A stretch of DNA of 49,389 nt from Candidatus Nanoarchaeia archaeon (GTDB taxonomy: Archaea > Nanobdellota > Nanobdellia > Woesearchaeales > SKIA01), in the NCBI GenBank assembly GCA_028279685.1, contig JANQNG010000060.1, forward strand, positions 1 through 49,389, written 5' to 3'. Below are positions 16,636 through 23,989 of the stretch, one piece after another. Both the position numbers and the translations under genes were made by a program. The notes below the pieces were generated by a model. That model did not search any database. It had not been told where the DNA came from and saw nothing but the letters and a program-made list of their open reading frames with translations. Position 1 is the stretch's first letter, and the number at the start of each line of letters is the position of its first letter.

Positions 16636-17391
16636 ATGAATATCTTGAAGCAGATAGTTGTGGTTGTGGTAGTTGCATATATCTTATTTGGAGTGTATTT
16701 GTATCTTCATCAGAATGCTATGATCTATTTTCCTGTTTCGTATTCTTTGGAAGAATGTGAAGGTTATGAGGTTATCGATCATAAAGGAACAAAGATGTTA
16801 TATAAGAAAAATAATGAGCATCTTGTGGTGTTCTATCATAGCAATGCAGAGTCTGCCTGTAGTAGTGATTATATTGTTCGGGTTTTTGAGGAGTTGAACT
16901 ATTCGTATATAGTGCCGGAATATACTGGCTATGGAGATACTTCAGTAAAACCTTCGAAGAAAGCTATTCTTCAGGATGTACAGCATGTGACTGAGTTCAT
17001 CGATAGTTTAGAGTATGATTCTTTGATATTATCTGGATGGAGTTTAGGAACTGGTATCGCAGCATATCATAGAACATTGCAGAATCCTGATAAGATGGTA
17101 TTGATATCTGCTTATACGAGTATTGTCGACATAGGAAAACAGACGTATTTTATGTATCCGTTGAAGATTCTTGTAAGGGAGAATTATAAGACATTGGAAT
17201 GGTTGAAAGGCTATGATGGGGAGATGTTGATTATCCATGGTGAGGAAGATACTCAAATACCTTTCAAGTTAGGTAAACAATTAGCTGAGGAGTTGGATGC
17301 TAACTTTCTTCCTGTCCCTGACGTAGGACATGGAGATGTATTCACTGATGAAGTGAAGGGAAAGATTAAGTCGTTTCTTGGGAGAGGTTAG
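16636..17391 (+). CDS. Membrane-anchored alpha/beta hydrolase
   Basis: 251 residues with one N-terminal membrane helix (~5-24) followed by an alpha/beta-hydrolase fold. The nucleophile elbow is GWSLG (S136), the acid is in GEEDTQIP (D205) and the base in VGHGDVF (H232), so the triad is complete. The oxyanion strand reads FYHSNAES. It resembles the ABHD12/13-like (BEM46) family of membrane serine hydrolases; the substrate is unknown. TATA (GATTTAAATAG, ~16603-16613) is ~26 bases upstream, so leaderless. Confidence 0.8.
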   Translation: MNILKQIVVVVVVAYILFGVYLYLHQNAMIYFPVSYSLEECEGYEVIDHKGTKMLYKKNNEHLVVFYHSNAESACSSDYIVRVFEELNYSYIVPEYTGYGDTSVKPSKKAILQDVQHVTEFIDSLEYDSLILSGWSLGTGIAAYHRTLQNPDKMVLISAYTSIVDIGKQTYFMYPLKILVRENYKTLEWLKGYDGEMLIIHGEEDTQIPFKLGKQLAEELDANFLPVPDVGHGDVFTDEVKGKIKSFLGRG

Positions 17392-17819
17392 TCTGACAAA
17401 TATTTAGAAATTAAATCGACTTTATCTTTATAATTAATAAATTCATAGAATTTTTTTGCGTATTTAAGAGGTAAAATTGGGATTTCTAAATCATTCCATA
17501 AAATTTTTTTAGTTTTATCAAACATTTTTAGTTCCTTATCTCCATAAGCATTTATTTCTATTTCGAAGCCATTAATATTGCAAATAATTGAGTGGCCCTT
17601 TATTTTTTGACTGAAAAAGTCTTTAATAATGTACTTCTTTAAGGTGTTTCTAAAAATTTCAATTCCTTTTTCGTTTGTAGTGATGTCTAAATCTCGAATA
17701 GAAACTTCAATACCTTGGATTCTGAGATTTGCACTGCCTTCAAGTCTCCAAATGAACTCTTTGCCTTGAAGACTATCCAGAATAATGTGTAGAATCTCTT
17801 TAATATTTTCTTCATTCAT
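17388..17819 (-). CDS. Nucleotidyltransferase-fold protein
   Basis: The motif GSANLRIQGI...RDLDI (G-S ... D-x-D) is that of a minimal/MNT-like nucleotidyltransferase. A GFEIEINAYG strand further on probably supplies the third acidic ligand. The frame is open to 17882, but the ATG at 17819 is preferred because a TATA-like element (TTTATAAG, ~17841-17849) is ~26 bases upstream. No HEPN partner gene is adjacent, so a toxin-antitoxin role is not supported. The substrate is unknown. Confidence 0.65.
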   Translation of the reverse strand: MNEENIKEILHIILDSLQGKEFIWRLEGSANLRIQGIEVSIRDLDITTNEKGIEIFRNTLKKYIIKDFFSQKIKGHSIICNINGFEIEINAYGDKELKMFDKTKKILWNDLEIPILPLKYAKKFYEFINYKDKVDLISKYLSD

Positions 17820-17911
17820 GATAATATTAGTAATTTGTATCTTATAAATTTTCTCAAGGAGATTAGATGTTGTGGATAACATTTAAATTATATGACAATA
17901 TTCTCATTCTT

Positions 17912-18181
17912 ATGCCTAAAACTATTGAGAAGAAGATTTGGCCGGATCAATTTGATAATGATCAGCAAGAATCCGTTGATTTCCGATTAGCTGACTTCGA
18001 TCTTGAGAAAGGAGATGTTATTCGATTTCGCGAGTGGGATCCTAGGGCTGAATCGTATACTGGCAGAGAATTCTCGAGGACTGTCGGTGCTGTTTCGAAA
18101 CACAATAGCCCTACAAGGTATTGGAGTGTTGATGAGCTGGAAAAGCACGGAATTTATATTATAGAGTGGGATCAGGAGTAG
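17912..18181 (+). CDS. DUF3850/ASCH-like protein
   Basis: 89 residues. The segment KGDVIRFREWDPRAESYTGREF closely resembles DUF3850, a PUA/ASCH-like fold proposed to bind RNA and common in phages and accessory regions. The longer frame from 17867 is rejected: a TATA-like CATTTAAATT at ~17880-17889 would lie inside it, while it is 22-30 bases from the ATG at 17912. The gene is divergent from the nucleotidyltransferase, sharing a compact promoter region. Confidence 0.7.
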   Translation: MPKTIEKKIWPDQFDNDQQESVDFRLADFDLEKGDVIRFREWDPRAESYTGREFSRTVGAVSKHNSPTRYWSVDELEKHGIYIIEWDQE

Positions 18182-18256
18182 CTTGGTTTATGATAGAATT
18201 CTGTCACATTACAAGCTGTATGGAACTCGCTGCCTTGTTCTCCTAAAGGAATAAAA

Positions 18257-18808
18257 TTATTCTGGTTTAATTCTGATTCCTAAAGAGTCTTTAGCTTCAA
18301 AAACTTGACCATTAAGTGTATGGATTTTAATAAATAATGCTCCATAATCGCTATCTGATTCAACGGATTTTATATCATCGAATGACACTTTGATTCCTCC
18401 ATCAAACATAAAGTTTCCATCTTTCCAGCTGTCAATAGTTCCAGATCCGGAATAAATCATTCTGTCTTTTACTTCTTTGAAATTATCATCCCTTTTTGTT
18501 GTCCATATTTCTATATCAACTTGAAGTTCAACATCTTCAAATTTCACAGTTTCATCATTTGCATCTTTCAATTCAGGATAAATAATAACTCCATCATCTT
18601 TTAAGTCGGCATCCCAGTTTTTTCCACCTGATGAATCAATGGATGCGTGTGTTGCTGTTGCTAATATTTCTGCTTGAATTTCTTTATTGCTAACTTCTTG
18701 AATTTGAGAAGTTTCTGAAGGTTGAGCAATACTTCCTATTTCAGAATCACAACCTGCTAATACAATAATTCCTAATAGTAATATTGAAATTAAGAAAAAA
18801 TGTTTCAT
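18257..18808 (-). CDS. Predicted lipoprotein
   Basis: 183 residues with an N-terminal signal (MKHFFLISILLLGIIVLAGC) whose lipobox LAGC predicts acylation of C20. The mature part is acidic and beta-rich with no recognised enzyme motif. A Shine-Dalgarno AAGGTGAT (18811-18820) precedes the ATG at 18808 and overlaps the end of the upstream membrane gene, so the two are coupled. The open frame extends upstream to 19003 but that part is antisense-like filler. Confidence 0.65.
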   Translation of the reverse strand: MKHFFLISILLLGIIVLAGCDSEIGSIAQPSETSQIQEVSNKEIQAEILATATHASIDSSGGKNWDADLKDDGVIIYPELKDANDETVKFEDVELQVDIEIWTTKRDDNFKEVKDRMIYSGSGTIDSWKDGNFMFDGGIKVSFDDIKSVESDSDYGALFIKIHTLNGQVFEAKDSLGIRIKPE

Positions 18809-18813
18809 ATTTA

Positions 18814-19143
18814 TCACCTTTTTTTTATTACAGCCATTAGACCTGCAATGATTAGCAGTATAAATGATAGCGCATAAGCAAGGCTTACAGATATTACTCC
18901 ACCGATTGCACTTATAATCATCATCCATCCACCGACTTTGGTTTTGTTTTTTACTAATGCTGCTCCAACAATTCCAATTATTGAAAATAAGATTGCAAGC
19001 CATCCAAGACCTATGATCGTTGATGCTCCCTCACCACCAAGTGCAGAGCCGATTCCTCCGAACATTAATGCGATTAATGCACCAAAGAAACCAAATATTC
19101 CTCCAATAAGCCCAAGTACAAATTCAACAGTTCTTTTACCCAT
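18814..19143 (-). CDS. DUF4064-like small membrane protein
   Basis: 109 residues, Gly/Ala/Ile-rich with four hydrophobic helices and a basic tail (MAVIKKR). The composition matches DUF4064-type proteins. A GGGGGTT ribosome-binding stretch lies just upstream and a TATA-like ATTTAAAATAC at ~19172-19182. The lipoprotein follows five bases after its stop, so both likely form a membrane unit of unknown role. Confidence 0.55.
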   Translation of the reverse strand: MGKRTVEFVLGLIGGIFGFFGALIALMFGGIGSALGGEGASTIIGLGWLAILFSIIGIVGAALVKNKTKVGGWMMIISAIGGVISVSLAYALSFILLIIAGLMAVIKKR

Positions 19144-19268
19144 TTTTATAACCCCCTAAGTGTAATATGTATTTTAAATGTATGAAAAACTATTTAAATT
19201 TTTCTGTTTGATGATTGCTAATAGATTGTTGAATTTGTTTCTTATATATACTTTGTTTATAAATTGCT

Positions 19269-19544
19269 ATGATGTTGTTTAGTTTAGTTTCTTTTGTGAA
19301 ACGAGGCAAGAATAGAAAAAAGGTGTTTGATGCATTAGATAAACCGATGATGCCATCTGAATTAGTGATGAAGATTTACAGTAAAAGCAGCAACACGTAT
19401 TTTAATATTGTATCAAGAGCATTAGCAGAACTGAAATCGAAAAATCTCGTCGAAGTTGTGAACCCAAAAGATAAAACAGGCAGAATATACCAAAAAACAA
19501 AGCTGGGAAATGATGTGATGAAAAAGCTAAAGATACTTGAATAG
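19269..19544 (+). CDS. Winged-helix DNA-binding protein
   Basis: 91 residues: RKKVFDALDKPMMPSELVMKIYSKSSNTYFNIVSRALAELKSKNLVEVVN, a compact ArsR-like winged helix, with a wing (KTGRIYQKTKLG) and a short C-terminal helix. It is a typical small archaeal regulator without a sensor domain. ATGs occur at 19269 and 19272. TATA-like TATATATAC at ~19242-19250 is ~22 bases upstream. It is divergent from the membrane protein/lipoprotein pair and is a candidate regulator of it. Confidence 0.7.
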   Translation: MMLFSLVSFVKRGKNRKKVFDALDKPMMPSELVMKIYSKSSNTYFNIVSRALAELKSKNLVEVVNPKDKTGRIYQKTKLGNDVMKKLKILE

Positions 19545-19669
19545 GAAAACTGCCTCTTTTGTTCTTAGCCTCTCAAAATTATTGTATTTAACATCGCGAT
19601 TGGAAGAAGTAATCCGAAGAAGTTTAATTTGCGTTATCTTTAAATACTTTTTTCTATTCCTTTTATTTC

Positions 19670-20005
19670 ATGAGAGTTGCTGTTATTGATTACAAGCATG
19701 AATATCATTTTTTAGAATATAAACATCTGACTGAAGATTTAGAAGAAGCAGGTTTCTCTATTGATGTAGCTTCAGATTTGGATGAATTGATCAGTTGTTT
19801 CATGAATGTAGAATGTTATGATGGTCTCTTGGCACATCCTGGGATTAATGATCAAAATGAGTTTATTAAAAGAATGCAAACTGAATATCCAAGATCTAAA
19901 TATGCCATTATATTAAAAGGACCTGAAAGCTTACCTAACAATAAACCCGTTCCTGCATTTAGTATTATAGATATAAAAGGAATAGTTGATTATTTTAAAT
20001 CTTGA
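19670..20005 (+). CDS. Hypothetical protein, receiver-like fold
   Basis: 111 residues. The pattern MRVAVIDYK...LEEAGFSIDVASDLDELISCF...YDGLLAHPGI resembles the alternating strands and helices of a receiver domain. The phosphoacceptor Asp pattern is poorly kept, so a pseudo-receiver is a fair guess. TATA (CTTTAAATAC, ~19637-19646) lies ~25 bases upstream of the ATG, supporting a leaderless message. Confidence 0.5.
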   Translation: MRVAVIDYKHEYHFLEYKHLTEDLEEAGFSIDVASDLDELISCFMNVECYDGLLAHPGINDQNEFIKRMQTEYPRSKYAIILKGPESLPNNKPVPAFSIIDIKGIVDYFKS

Positions 20006-20097
20006 TAATGCAAATTAAAAATTGAAACTAATCGCCTATTAAACGTATTGTAGAAAATGTGTCCACAGAGTAGTATTTATATATATGTTATATATTC

Positions 20098-20736
20098 ATG
20101 ATTTGCATGGTAGAAGGATTACTTAAATTAATTGGAAGAAAAAGAATATCTGATTCAGAACTTCTAGTACAAGCTGAAGTTTATGAAAAAGAAGCTGCTA
20201 GCCAACAATATTGGCTTCAAGCAAAAGACTATTTGAAACGAGCAAAAAAAAGATATTCTCGATTACAAGAAGGTCATTTTGAACATTTGTTAGAACATGC
20301 AAGATATGCAGAATCTTTATTATTTCCAAGAAATAACTTCGAATTGGAAGCACAATTTAATTATTCTAGAAGAATTTATCAAAGAGAAAATTCTGAAGAA
20401 GATCTTTACAAATTAGCTCGACATGCTGAAGAAGCTGCTTTCGGATTTATAACAGATATTCATCAAGTTCAGTTTTTAGAATATGCAAGAATTATATTTT
20501 TGAAACTGGATAAAAAGGAAGATGTGAAAAGATTAGCACAAAAAGCAGCTCAAAAGGCAGATTCATTTGGAAATCCTGTTTCTGAATCAAGATTTTTAGA
20601 TTTTGCTGTTAAAAGTTATAGAAAGATTGATGAAACTGAAACAGCGGATTTACTGAAGGATAGAGCTAAAGAGGTTGGAAGTTATTTAACAGGTTGTTTG
20701 GTTGGAGGTATTGAACCTAAATACGCAAAAAGATAA
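20098..20736 (+). CDS. Helical-repeat (TPR/SEL-like) protein
   Basis: 212 residues forming repeated helix pairs of ~34-40 residues rich in Ala, Tyr, Leu and Glu (QYWLQAKDYLKRAKKRYSRL, LYKLARHAEEAAFGF, DVKRLAQKAAQKADSF). This looks like TPR-like solenoid packing for protein-protein contacts. No catalytic motif is seen. A TATATATATG region lies ~20-30 bases upstream. The start may be 20098 or the ATG at 20107. Its end overlaps a Nudix-like fragment in another frame. Confidence 0.5.
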   Translation: MICMVEGLLKLIGRKRISDSELLVQAEVYEKEAASQQYWLQAKDYLKRAKKRYSRLQEGHFEHLLEHARYAESLLFPRNNFELEAQFNYSRRIYQRENSEEDLYKLARHAEEAAFGFITDIHQVQFLEYARIIFLKLDKKEDVKRLAQKAAQKADSFGNPVSESRFLDFAVKSYRKIDETETADLLKDRAKEVGSYLTGCLVGGIEPKYAKR

Positions 20737-20926
20737 TTTAGCTCCTTTCTATAAAAAACTTTTGGCAAAACAGCCGGTTTATTTAATTGAAACCTCGAAA
20801 ACTGATTTAAAGCCTGAAGATCCAGACTCAGTTATTGAAGGTTGGTTTACAGCTGAAGAAGTGATTAAGAAATTGACTTTCTCTGATTCTGTGGAATTAT
20901 TCAAGAAAACAATAAAGTATATTTGA
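20690..20926 (+). pseudogene. C-terminal fragment of a Nudix-like hydrolase
   Basis: The frame encodes QPVYLIETSKTDLKPEDPDS then EGWFTAEEVIKKLTFSDSVELF, which resembles the last ~60 residues of ADP-ribose/MutT-type Nudix hydrolases. The Nudix box itself and the first ~90 residues are absent and no ATG is present in frame. It overlaps the end of the upstream gene, suggesting that gene or flanking DNA replaced the 5' part. Confidence 0.5.
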
Positions 20927-20944
20927 TGGAAAATAAGTTTTTTC

Positions 20945-21448
20945 TTATCGATCAACCCTAACAATTCCCAACAAAGCATCCTTCTTGTTCTCAAAGTCCT
21001 TAAACACGTAGCCATCATCCTTGATGTCTTTACGGTCTTCGTATTGATGTATAATGCAATCCAATTTACTAAGATCATATACTAATATTAAATCTATGCG
21101 AGTAGGTTTATCACCGAAGTGGAATTCGTAGAATGACCAGAGGAACTGTTCCATCAAATCATCTCTAGCCATATCTCGTTCAAGAGCGAAGAAATCTATC
21201 TTCTTCCCTTCTATATTCGAATACAAATAACCTTCTCTCTGAGAATCGTACCTATCCCAACCAGTCTCCTGAATAATAGCTATCATCTCATCAACAGTCT
21301 TATCTGGCTGATCCTCCATAGAGATACATCGAATAGCTACTTTCCCTGAAAGATGCTCTTTCAGCACAGCATCTATCTTCTTGCCGATAGCATGCCAGTC
21401 TTCCTTCACCTTTCCTGTGTATTCAGGAACGTTAACAGTAAAAACCAT
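20945..21448 (-). CDS. Hypothetical protein, 167 aa
   Basis: A soluble alpha/beta protein (MVFTVNVPEYTGKVKEDWHAIGKKIDAVLKEH...). The middle part contains acidic and aromatic residues (ERDMARDDLMEQFLWSFYEFHFG). I do not recognise a family. The ATG at 21448 is preferred to that at 21460 because a TATA-like CTTTATTAAT at ~21471-21480 is 23-32 bases upstream. Confidence 0.5.
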   Translation of the reverse strand: MVFTVNVPEYTGKVKEDWHAIGKKIDAVLKEHLSGKVAIRCISMEDQPDKTVDEMIAIIQETGWDRYDSQREGYLYSNIEGKKIDFFALERDMARDDLMEQFLWSFYEFHFGDKPTRIDLILVYDLSKLDCIIHQYEDRKDIKDDGYVFKDFENKKDALLGIVRVDR

Positions 21449-21490
21449 AAAATACAACACTACAACTAATTAATAAAGATTATCCACTAA

Positions 21491-21664
21491 CTAATCGACT
21501 GAATTATAAGAACATAATACTATATCTGGTTTCTTAATTCCTTGGAAGTATTTGCATATTGAGGTTCCTTTGACTGCGTATTTATGATTTCCGTTATCTT
21601 TCTTATTCCAAGGACACTCGTCTTTCTCCCAATCTATATCAGAAGGCAATAGATCAATATCCAT
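21491..21664 (-). CDS. Small Cys-containing protein, 57 aa
   Basis: MDIDLLPSDIDWEKDECPWNK... ends with CKYFQGIKKPDIVLCSYN. Three cysteines (in DECPW, SICKY and VLCSY) could bind metal. The ATG at 21664 has a Shine-Dalgarno AAAGGAG about six bases upstream, better than the upstream ATG at 21685. The zinc-ribbon gene lies immediately upstream on the same strand, so the two may be cotranscribed. Confidence 0.5.
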   Translation of the reverse strand: MDIDLLPSDIDWEKDECPWNKKDNGNHKYAVKGTSICKYFQGIKKPDIVLCSYNSVD

Positions 21665-21689
21665 ATCAGCTCCTTTGAGTTCCATAGTA

Positions 21690-21842
21690 TTAACTCATAA
21701 ACTTTCCCCGGCTAAATCCTAGAATGCATTGGCAATGGGGACAGGAATACATGATCTCCTGCTTCAAGAAGCCTAGACCTTTAGTCTCTTTCTTGATTTC
21801 GTCTAAACGTATCGTCTTCTTGCAGTGTGGGCATTTGGCCAT
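21690..21842 (-). CDS. Zinc-ribbon protein, 50 aa
   Basis: MAKCPHCKKTIRLDEIKKE... with a second pair in YSCPHCQC gives two C-P-H-C knuckles ~35 residues apart, a classic zinc ribbon. It may bind nucleic acid or serve as an adaptor. A TATA-like element (CCTTAAATACC, read on the minus strand from 21871 to 21861) is 20-29 bases upstream of the ATG, supporting a real leaderless gene. It is followed by the small Cys-containing gene. Confidence 0.7.
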   Translation of the reverse strand: MAKCPHCKKTIRLDEIKKETKGLGFLKQEIMYSCPHCQCILGFSRGKFMS

Positions 21843-21880
21843 ATGCAATTTAGAATTCTGAGGTATTTAAGGTTTTCCTA

Positions 21881-22603
21881 TCAGAGATTACTTATCAGAT
21901 ATTGTGCTGCTTCAATTCCGTCTTTTGCGTAGCATACTTGGTTTCGCGAGATGAATTTGTCTAAGGAAGGGATCTTTACATCAGATACTCCTCCACATTC
22001 TTTTACAATCACAATCTTGAAGTTTGGATTCTCTTCAGCTTTCTCAATAGCTAAAGGAATCTCTTCATTCAATGCAATCTTTCCACCACCAAAGAAGATA
22101 CATGCATCTGCCTGAGCAAAGAGAAAAGGACATTCTGATCCCCATCTAACATCTTTATTACTGCTTTTATTATCATCAAAAGTTATTTTAACCATTTTAT
22201 TATCAGAAGTAATAGCATATTGCGGAATCAATTCTTTAGAATTTAAACTTAATAACCAACTCATATTTAATACTGTGTGTGGACGGAAAAAAGTACCTGC
22301 ATTTCTAGGGACAGAGTTTCCAACAGACGATCCTTCAGGAGCAATAAAACATCTTTTTAAGCCATAGTTTAAAGCATAAAAATTAAAAAATGCCATAACG
22401 CCTGCTAAATCTCTCCCTATAATGAAACCAAAATGATTGTTATTTCTATAGTGATTTGATATTGTGGTAACGAACTGATTAATTTTTCCTCTTATTTTCC
22501 TATATGGAAAAAACAAATTCCATTTTTGCCTATCCATCTCAGCAGCGTATCCTAAAACAGTAACAAGCTTTGAAACCCCTAATTCGTGCTTTAGATTATC
22601 CAT
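21881..22603 (-). CDS. SLOG-like Rossmann-fold protein
   Basis: 240 residues. The pattern FGFIIGRDLAGVMAFFNFYALNYGLKRCFI is followed near residue 165 by ADACIFFGGGKIALNEEIPLAIEKA. This matches the two glycine-rich motifs of the SLOG superfamily (LOG/DprA/Smf-like), which binds nucleotides or cyclic/ADP-ribose-type ligands. SLOG domains occur in defence systems and in phosphoribohydrolases. It lies 13 bases after a DUF2683 gene with a palindromic operator, an arrangement like a toxin-antitoxin pair. The fold assignment is tentative. Confidence 0.5.
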   Translation of the reverse strand: MDNLKHELGVSKLVTVLGYAAEMDRQKWNLFFPYRKIRGKINQFVTTISNHYRNNNHFGFIIGRDLAGVMAFFNFYALNYGLKRCFIAPEGSSVGNSVPRNAGTFFRPHTVLNMSWLLSLNSKELIPQYAITSDNKMVKITFDDNKSSNKDVRWGSECPFLFAQADACIFFGGGKIALNEEIPLAIEKAEENPNFKIVIVKECGGVSDVKIPSLDKFISRNQVCYAKDGIEAAQYLISNL

Positions 22604-22616
22604 ACAAAAACCTAGA

Positions 22617-22865
22617 TTATATCGTATTTAAGGTTTTCTTTTTGATACCATATCTTTTCCCGAAGTCTTTTACTTTAATGCTTCTTTGCTTCTTTATCTT
22701 CTCCATCTTCTTCAGGAAAGAAGGCTTCAATTCAGGCTCGTCAGCGATATACTTCTCAATCACATGCGTAATAGCTTCTCCTTTATCCTTCAAATCATAC
22801 AATGCCTTAACCACATTCAACACCCTATTTGTATTTTCATCCAATTCTACTAATGCTTGAACCAT
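22617..22865 (-). CDS. DUF2683-family antitoxin-like protein
   Basis: 82 residues beginning MVQALVELDENTNRVLNVVKALYDLKDKGEAI, which is the archaeal DUF2683 pattern: a short beta strand plus ribbon-helix-helix-like helices with a Lys-rich tail. The family is often encoded upstream of RelE/ParE-like toxins. Here the next gene is the SLOG-like protein instead. The palindromes directly upstream fit autorepression. Confidence 0.7.
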   Translation of the reverse strand: MVQALVELDENTNRVLNVVKALYDLKDKGEAITHVIEKYIADEPELKPSFLKKMEKIKKQRSIKVKDFGKRYGIKKKTLNTI

Positions 22866-22897
22866 CTTAGTTTAACTAAGTTGAACTTATTTATATG
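22866..22897 (-). promoter_or_regulatory. Overlapping palindromic operators at the DUF2683 promoter
   Basis: CTTAGTTTAACTAAG (22866-22880) abuts the start codon, and the palindrome AAGTTGAACTT (22878-22888) overlaps it. A TATA-like ATTTATATG sits at 22889-22897. Two dyads between TATA and start are typical of ribbon-helix-helix autoregulation. Binding is inferred. Confidence 0.55.
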
Positions 22898-23101
22898 ATT
22901 TTCGGTCTCCATGCATACACATCATCATGATGTCCAAAATACCATAGCAAGCTTCCTGAAAATCTTCTCAGCATCCTCCATACATTAAAGAACATTTATC
23001 AGAAAAAATGAAAGATTTTCCGACTGAATCCGAAAACCATTCCATAATACACTAGACATTCTCACGTGAAAGATATAAATGATAAATAATTCTAAGCGCG
23101 T

Positions 23102-23989
23102 ATGGTTGTTATCGAAGATATTAAGAGAAAAATATTCTTCATTAGAGGAATGCAAGTAATGATTGATATAGATTTAGCAAGACTTTATGGTGTATCAACA
23201 AAGAGACTTAATGAACAGGTTAAGAGAAATATTGAAAGATTTCCGGATGATTTTATGTTTATGCTTGTGGAAGAAGAATTTGAGAACTTGAGGTCGCAAA
23301 TTGCGACCTCAAGTGAATGGGGTGGAAGACGTTATTTACCTTACGCTTTCACAGAGCAAGGCGTTGCTATGCTCTCAGGAGTTCTTAAAAGCAAAACTGC
23401 CGTAACTGTGAATATCCATGTTATGCGTGCTTTTGTGACTATGAGAAGATTCTTGACAGCAAATGCTCAAATCTTCCATAGGTTAGATAATGTAGAAGGG
23501 AAACAACTTGAGCATGAGGTGAAATTCAACAAGATCTTCGATGCTTTAGAAAATAAACAAATCAAGCCAGAAAAAGGGATATTTTTTGAAGACCAAATAT
23601 TTGATGCTCATTTATTTATTTCTAATATTATAAGAACTGCCAATAATTCAATCATACTTATAGACAACTACATAGATGACACTACACTAACTCTTTTCAA
23701 AAAGAGAAAAAATAAGGTGGCTGTAACATTATTAACTAAAAACATATCAAAGCAATTGCTACTTGATGTAAAAAAATACAATTCTCAATATGATCCTATT
23801 ATTATAGAGAAATTCGAGAATTCTCATGATAGATTTATTATAATAGACGAAAAAGAAGTATATCATTTTGGAGCATCGTTGAAAGATTTAGGGAAGAAAT
23901 GGTTTGCATTCTCTAAATTTGATAGAGAAGCTTTTAATCTATTGGAAAGAATAAAATCTAAACAAAAGGCACATCAAATTGAGTTTTGA
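23102..23989 (+). CDS. ORF6N-domain protein with PLD-like C-terminal domain
   Basis: 295 residues. Residues ~8-120 are an ORF6N domain (IFFIRGMQVMIDIDLARLYGV ... RYLPYAFTEQGVAMLSGVL), related to phage antirepressor/KilA-N DNA-binding proteins. A short coiled-coil linker is followed by a PLD-like domain (~165-285: IFDAHLFISNIIRTANNSIILIDNYID ... SHDRFIIID) with the H-D-R-F variant of the HKD motif. It is typical of accessory, phage-influenced regions. TATA (ATATAAATG, ~23073-23081) is ~25 bases upstream. Its 3' end overlaps the convergent permease fusion by 32 bases. Confidence 0.8.
   Translation: MVVIEDIKRKIFFIRGMQVMIDIDLARLYGVSTKRLNEQVKRNIERFPDDFMFMLVEEEFENLRSQIATSSEWGGRRYLPYAFTEQGVAMLSGVLKSKTAVTVNIHVMRAFVTMRRFLTANAQIFHRLDNVEGKQLEHEVKFNKIFDALENKQIKPEKGIFFEDQIFDAHLFISNIIRTANNSIILIDNYIDDTTLTLFKKRKNKVAVTLLTKNISKQLLLDVKKYNSQYDPIIIEKFENSHDRFIIIDEKEVYHFGASLKDLGKKWFAFSKFDREAFNLLERIKSKQKAHQIEF
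23286..23314. repeat. 13-bp perfect inverted repeat inside the ORF6N gene
   Basis: Arms ACTTGAGGTCGCA and TGCGACCTCAAGT surround AAT. It falls in the coding part for LRSQIATS just before GGRRYLPYAF. Its symmetry exceeds what the protein sequence requires, so the DNA or RNA hairpin may itself be selected. It shares the three-base centre of the palindromes near tRNA genes. Confidence 0.75.

Noticed and set aside
17388-17819. Nucleotidyltransferase as a MNT/HEPN toxin-antitoxin antitoxin
   Set aside because: No HEPN gene is adjacent on the same strand; the neighbour is a divergent DUF3850 gene.
22891-22974. A 27-codon minus-strand frame upstream of DUF2683
   Set aside because: It overlaps the DUF2683 TATA box and has its ribosome-like GGAGG fused to the start codon with no spacing. 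Kept as non-coding.
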